64,000 bases of DNA, taken from contig CM001633.1 in assembly GCA_000309945.1 (NCBI GenBank), positions 1,076,723-1,140,722 on the forward strand. The letters are read 5' to 3'. This document shows, piece by piece, positions 60,447 through 64,000 of the stretch. The notes beneath the pieces are model-generated. The model was not told the origin of the DNA, searched no databases, and saw nothing but the letters and a program-made list of their open reading frames with translations. Source of the stretch: Leptolyngbyaceae cyanobacterium JSC-12. Its GTDB lineage: Bacteria; Cyanobacteriota; Cyanobacteriia; Leptolyngbyales; Leptolyngbyaceae. Within the stretch, counting starts at the first letter, position 1, and each line of letters begins with the position of its first letter. A program made the position numbers and the translations under genes.

Positions 60447-62162
60447 TTACCGCCGTCTCCACCAAACGAAAAACGCTGTACCAAAACCCAGAAGTGGCAG
60501 GATGACCAGGGCTAACCAACCAGCGATCGCAGCTTGCGGCGGTGATAGGGTAATCCGGCGATTCTTGGCTTCTTTAGGACGAATCGACAGGGCTGGTTGA
60601 TCGTCCTGGCTTAACCAGCGTACTGAGTTAAGAAACACGTCCCCGTTCACCACCTGATTAAAAAAGCCATCTGTAGCAAAGGTAGAATTCCCAATCACAA
60701 CCAGACGCGATTCGGGCTTCTTGTCATCAGTTTTGGTCTTGTCATCAGTTTTGGTCTTGTCATCAGTTTTGGTCGCTTCACTGGTAGGGGACGGAGAAGG
60801 GGCAGGAGAGGAGGAGGATGGAGAAGCGGTGGGAGTAGGAGAAGGGCTAGGTTTAGCCGTAGCGGGTTGGGCAACAGGACGACTGAGGGCAATCCCCAAT
60901 ACCAACGGCCCCTGCTGGTCTTTGCCCTGGTCAAACTGTAGTGGAGTGGACTTCAAATCGCTTTCTGCCCAACTGCGATCGCTGGTAAACAGAATTGGAG
61001 TCGATGTTATACCTTTGGCTTGAGCCACTCCCAATGGACGCGCCAATGAATAAAAGGACAAATTGCCTTGCAGTTCTCTAGTAATGGGGTGGTCGCCATA
61101 CTGCGTTACGATCGCATCAGCGGGACCCAACCCAGCTAATCCCTGCGCGGAAGAATCCACCACTACACGCTGATCTAAATCCACACCCCACTCTTTCAAC
61201 AGCAATGTCAGTTTTAGATCCGTTTCGGTGGGATCTACCAGCAACAATACGTTACCACCCCGCGCCAGATAGGTTTTCAACGCTTGCAATTCCGCATCCA
61301 GGAAAGGTTTTTGCGGTCCTGCAATCACTACTACATCCGCATCTTGAGGCACCTCTTTAGTCGATGCCAGCACCAATGGTTTGCTATCCAGATTTTTCTC
61401 GTTCAGCAATTTTACTGCTTCCGCCATTGCTCCCTGTCCTGCTTCAATTGGGCGTTCTCCATGCCCCTGCACAAAGTAAACCTTTCGGCGGCGATCGCTG
61501 GTAATTTGTTCCAGCGCATTTGTTAACCGCACTTCCGAAAGCCGTTGCCCTGCTTCAATCGGATTATTCGATGCGCCTACTGACACTGTTTGTACAAATT
61601 GTTTCCGTCCCGTTTCAGGGGATTCCAGCACCACATCCCCTGAACTCTTAATTTCCAGCCGCTTTGCCAGCGAGGGTTGTGCCTGCGGATCAACAAATTC
61701 GTAGGTCAGGCGATCGCCCAACCGCCGATAACTTTCCAGCAACTCTCGATCTTGCGCTTCAGCTTGGGGTGTAAACACCCATACTTTCACAGGTTGGGGC
61801 AAGTTTCGCACAATCTGTTGCGTTTCTGGTGCTAGCGTAAATGCCTGATTTTCTGTCAAATCTACCCGTGCTGGAGTTCGCACCGCCAGAACATTAATAA
61901 ACCCCAAAATCGCCAGCACTGCCAGGGTTGTCAACACCGCATTCGTACCCACCTGAGTTGATCGCCGTCCCAAAAACGAGTCAGCATCTGCTTTTCTACC
62001 CTGCTGAAACAGCCAGAACCCAATCATCACAACTCCAGCCGCAATCAGCCCTAGCGGAATCGCTGTCCAGCCTGCCACAACTCCGGCTGAGATACCAGCA
62101 ATGATCAACATGGGACCCAGCCAGTAGAGATACTTAAGATTTTTGCGAGGAAAGTTCTTCAT
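60447..62162 (-). CDS. GldG-family ABC auxiliary protein
   Basis: 571 residues. Two N-terminal helices (about 10-30 and 52-75) anchor a large extracytoplasmic domain; another helix ends the protein. The ABC-type auxiliary fold shows in KVYFVQGHGERPIE, ARGGNVLLLVDPTETDLK, and the Pro/Ser/Thr linker that holds the 18-nt triplicate. With the permease and ATPase upstream it forms a GldFG-like exporter whose cargo is unknown; in Bacteroidetes the homologues serve gliding, in cyanobacteria they are often secretion-associated. Confidence 0.88.
   Translation of the reverse strand: MKNFPRKNLKYLYWLGPMLIIAGISAGVVAGWTAIPLGLIAAGVVMIGFWLFQQGRKADADSFLGRRSTQVGTNAVLTTLAVLAILGFINVLAVRTPARVDLTENQAFTLAPETQQIVRNLPQPVKVWVFTPQAEAQDRELLESYRRLGDRLTYEFVDPQAQPSLAKRLEIKSSGDVVLESPETGRKQFVQTVSVGASNNPIEAGQRLSEVRLTNALEQITSDRRRKVYFVQGHGERPIEAGQGAMAEAVKLLNEKNLDSKPLVLASTKEVPQDADVVVIAGPQKPFLDAELQALKTYLARGGNVLLLVDPTETDLKLTLLLKEWGVDLDQRVVVDSSAQGLAGLGPADAIVTQYGDHPITRELQGNLSFYSLARPLGVAQAKGITSTPILFTSDRSWAESDLKSTPLQFDQGKDQQGPLVLGIALSRPVAQPATAKPSPSPTPTASPSSSSPAPSPSPTSEATKTDDKTKTDDKTKTDDKKPESRLVVIGNSTFATDGFFNQVVNGDVFLNSVRWLSQDDQPALSIRPKEAKNRRITLSPPQAAIAGWLALVILPLLGFGTAFFVWWRRR
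60721..60774. repeat. 18-nt triplicate inside the GldG-like gene
   Basis: TTGTCATCAGTTTTGGTC occurs three times in perfect tandem. On the minus strand it encodes repeated TKTDDK units in a linker. An in-frame expansion. Confidence 0.9.
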
Positions 62163-62318
62163 CGATCAAGTAGGGAATGGGGAATAGGGGATAAAGTCTA
62201 GGAAAGGTGAAGAAGATAGAAGGGTAAAAAGACAGAGCTTAGGGATTAGGGAAAACTTTAGACCTGTGACACCCTATACCCTGCTTCAACTTCTGGCTCG
62301 TGACTTCTGGCTTCTTCT
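62163..62318. other. spacer between ABC permease and GldG genes
   Basis: 156 nt of G/A-rich low-complexity sequence (GGGAATGGGGAATAGGGG) with no gene. Despite it, the three ABC genes probably form one transcription unit. Confidence 0.5.
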
Positions 62319-63107
62319 CTAGCTTCTCTGGAACCTGAACACATTTATGGACTGGGCAGTCAGAAAGATTCCCAGGAGGATATAGCTACCAAACAGGATC
62401 AGGCTGCTACTGTCTAAAATGCCCTGTGCTAGGTTGTTGTAGTGCTTGAGCAGAGACAGGTGCCCAAATACAGTACCAATCCAACCGCCGATTTCTTGCC
62501 CTACACCGTCAATAATCCACAGAAACAAAACTAGAGCAAAGGTAAAGATGGCAGCAAGGATAGTGCTGTCAGTGAGGGAGGAGACGAACATCCCTAATGA
62601 GAGCACGGCGGCAGCGAGGAGAACTAAACCCAGGTGTCCCAGCAGAATAACAGAAAGGCTAACGGGTGGATTGGTGGCAGTCAGGACAATTAGCTCGTAT
62701 ACCAGCATGGGCAATAGCAGCGTAATGAAAAAAGTGACGACTGCCAGCAGTTTGCCGATCGCCACTGCCCAATTGGTCACGGGTGAGGTTGCCAGCAGTT
62801 CCAGCGTGCCGCGTTTGCGTTCCTCAGCATACAAACTCATGGAAAGAATGGGTAGAACAAAGAGGGCGATCGAACTCAGGATGCCGAGAAATGATTGAAA
62901 AAATTGAATGGGAGCATCGATCGCACCCTGGTATCCGGCAGCATCAGCGTAGGCAATGCGCTGAATTGTAACGTTGAGAATGAACACAAAGAATAATCCA
63001 GACAAGAGCCAGAACACCCCTGCCACTACGTATGCTAGCGGGGATGCAAAGTAGCTCTGTAGCTCCCTGCGGTAGATTGCCACAATATTTGCCAGAATCA
63101 CTCGCAT
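62319..63107 (-). CDS. ABC-2-type permease (GldF-like)
   Basis: 262 residues with six predicted helices. RRELQSYFASPLAYVVAGVFWLLSGLFF at the start and MSLYAEERKRGTLELLATSP (the cytosolic coupling segment) are typical of ABC-2 GldF/NatB-like permeases. Starts one base after the ATPase stop, so translationally coupled. Pairs with the ATPase upstream and the GldG-like protein downstream. Confidence 0.92.
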   Translation of the reverse strand: MRVILANIVAIYRRELQSYFASPLAYVVAGVFWLLSGLFFVFILNVTIQRIAYADAAGYQGAIDAPIQFFQSFLGILSSIALFVLPILSMSLYAEERKRGTLELLATSPVTNWAVAIGKLLAVVTFFITLLLPMLVYELIVLTATNPPVSLSVILLGHLGLVLLAAAVLSLGMFVSSLTDSTILAAIFTFALVLFLWIIDGVGQEIGGWIGTVFGHLSLLKHYNNLAQGILDSSSLILFGSYILLGIFLTAQSINVFRFQRS

Positions 63108-64000
63108 TTACACTGCTTCTCCTGTGGTTTCGGTTGGTTCATCGGATTCGTTCATTTCGGTGCCAGCCTCTAGGGGGTCCTCTTCTGTAGTGAGTTGCAA
63201 GAACACATCCTCCAAACTTGCCTGAATGCGGCGCATCTCAAACAACCCCAGTCCTGCCTCAACGATCGCGGCTGCTAGTTCGCGTCCAGGCAATTCTGTT
63301 CCAGATTCAGCCGTCACCTTCAGCTTGTGGCGACCTGCGGGTAAGTCTGTCGTCAGGCGATCAATGGTTTTGACTCCGTGAATCGTTTGTAACTGCGGCT
63401 GCACAGCGTCTATATCGCCTTCAATCTCCAATTCATAACCAGAGCCACCCATGAGTTGAGCCATCAGGCTTTCCGGGGAATTGGTTGCCACCACTCGCCC
63501 CTTGTTGATAATTGCGACTCGGCTACAGGTCATGCTGACTTCCGGCAAGATATGAGTTGAGAGAATCACTGTGTGGTTACCTGCCAGATTCTTGATCAGA
63601 TTGCGAACTTCAATAATCTGGCGGGGATCTAGCCCAACAGTCGGTTCATCCAGAATAATGACGGGCGGATCGTGGACGATCGCCTGGGCAATCCCTACTC
63701 GCTGCCGATAGCCCTTGGAAAGCTTGCGAATCAGTGACTTGCGGCGGTCAGTCAGGCTGGTTTTCTCCAGAGCCAATTCCACATACCGAACGCGATCGCC
63801 CGCACTCACTCCCTTAATTCGCGCCACGAAATGCAAAAAGCTCTCCACCGTCATATCGGTATACAAGGGTGGTGTCTCTGGCAAATACCCAATTCGCTGC
63901 CGCACTGCCATTGAATCTTCATGCACTTCATAGCCTGCGACTTTGGCAGTGCCAGAGGTGGCGGGTAAGTAACCCGACAAGATCCGCATCGTCGTGGTCT
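63108..64000 (-). CDS. ABC transporter ATP-binding protein, N-terminus missing at window edge
   Basis: About 297 residues visible, open to the window end. The first visible residues TTTMRILSGYLPATSG follow directly on the Walker A, whose beginning lies outside. Visible: LSKGYRQRVGIAQAI (signature), VIILDEPTVGLDPRQ (Walker B), HTVILSTHILPEV (switch His). An acidic tail ends the protein. Drives the GldF/GldG-like exporter. Confidence 0.93.
   Translation of the reverse strand, partial: TTTMRILSGYLPATSGTAKVAGYEVHEDSMAVRQRIGYLPETPPLYTDMTVESFLHFVARIKGVSAGDRVRYVELALEKTSLTDRRKSLIRKLSKGYRQRVGIAQAIVHDPPVIILDEPTVGLDPRQIIEVRNLIKNLAGNHTVILSTHILPEVSMTCSRVAIINKGRVVATNSPESLMAQLMGGSGYELEIEGDIDAVQPQLQTIHGVKTIDRLTTDLPAGRHKLKVTAESGTELPGRELAAAIVEAGLGLFEMRRIQASLEDVFLQLTTEEDPLEAGTEMNESDEPTETTGEAV

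Noticed and set aside
1-64000. CRISPR arrays, insertion sequences, prophage, rRNA
   Set aside because: Looked for regularly spaced repeats, transposase motifs, phage genes and rRNA sequence; none seen.

Overview
The window is cyanobacterial chromosome. The octamer GCGATCGC (HIP1) recurs throughout, and the genes include a class IIIb adenylate cyclase, plastid-type NDH-1 genes in the order ndhA-I-G-E, a Ycf55-like protein, an SLH-domain porin and several cyanobacteria-typical DUF proteins (DUF6464, DUF4278, DUF1822, DUF928, DUF3685). Coding density and intergenic style fit a filamentous, Leptolyngbya-like lineage. That rank is inference; no rRNA is present to place it. I saw no CRISPR array, insertion sequence, prophage or rRNA operon. 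One tRNA, Leu(GAG), is present.

Layout. 1-12.2 kb is core metabolism: the cyclase tail, trpE, dxr, mnmE, gltA, ndhAIGE and an NAD kinase. 12.3-29.6 kb is accessory. It starts with an asparagine-synthetase-like enzyme lacking the glutaminase cysteine. A purine-ring degradation island follows: an M20 amidohydrolase, SLH porin, OHCU decarboxylase (uraD), a stand-alone AtzF C-terminal-like domain, a GntR/FCD repressor, an MFS transporter, a NitT/TauT-type ABC importer, HIU hydrolase and a FAD-dependent urate hydroxylase, with a CNT nucleoside transporter next door. Three near-identical palindromes (core GTATACAGKATAC) lie before the porin, between gntR and the MFS gene, and before the ABC operon, so they look like the GntR operators. 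29.8-33.8 kb holds stress genes: a metallothionein behind a 12-2-12 SmtB-type operator, hsp20 and dnaK. 34-36.4 kb pairs a zinc dehydrogenase with ureidoglycolate lyase (allA), the likely last step of the ureide route, followed by a CIA30 protein.

36.4-40.5 kb carries an Spx/ArsC-like protein, a broken comB-like gene, an orphan ligase-associated DEXH helicase and a gene-poor stretch with a perfect CRP-type site and a candidate small RNA. 40.6-46.5 kb is a compact minus-strand unit: sigma-70-like protein, DUF1822, CHAT-CHASE2 transmembrane protein, DUF928 secreted protein and EamA transporter. This caspase-like signalling module is the least understood system here. 46.6-52.7 kb has a secreted protein, an ARC6-type IMS-domain protein, a degenerate response regulator, a GT39-like membrane protein, the tRNA and an ECF sigma factor. 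52.9-64 kb has a copper P-type ATPase with an unusual insertion, phoH-KH-rpsP, alanine racemase, MscS, a 2OG oxygenase and a GldG/GldF-type ABC system cut by the right edge.

Short exact tandem duplications of 8-20 nt recur in intergenic spacers and look like a local mutational habit of this genome.
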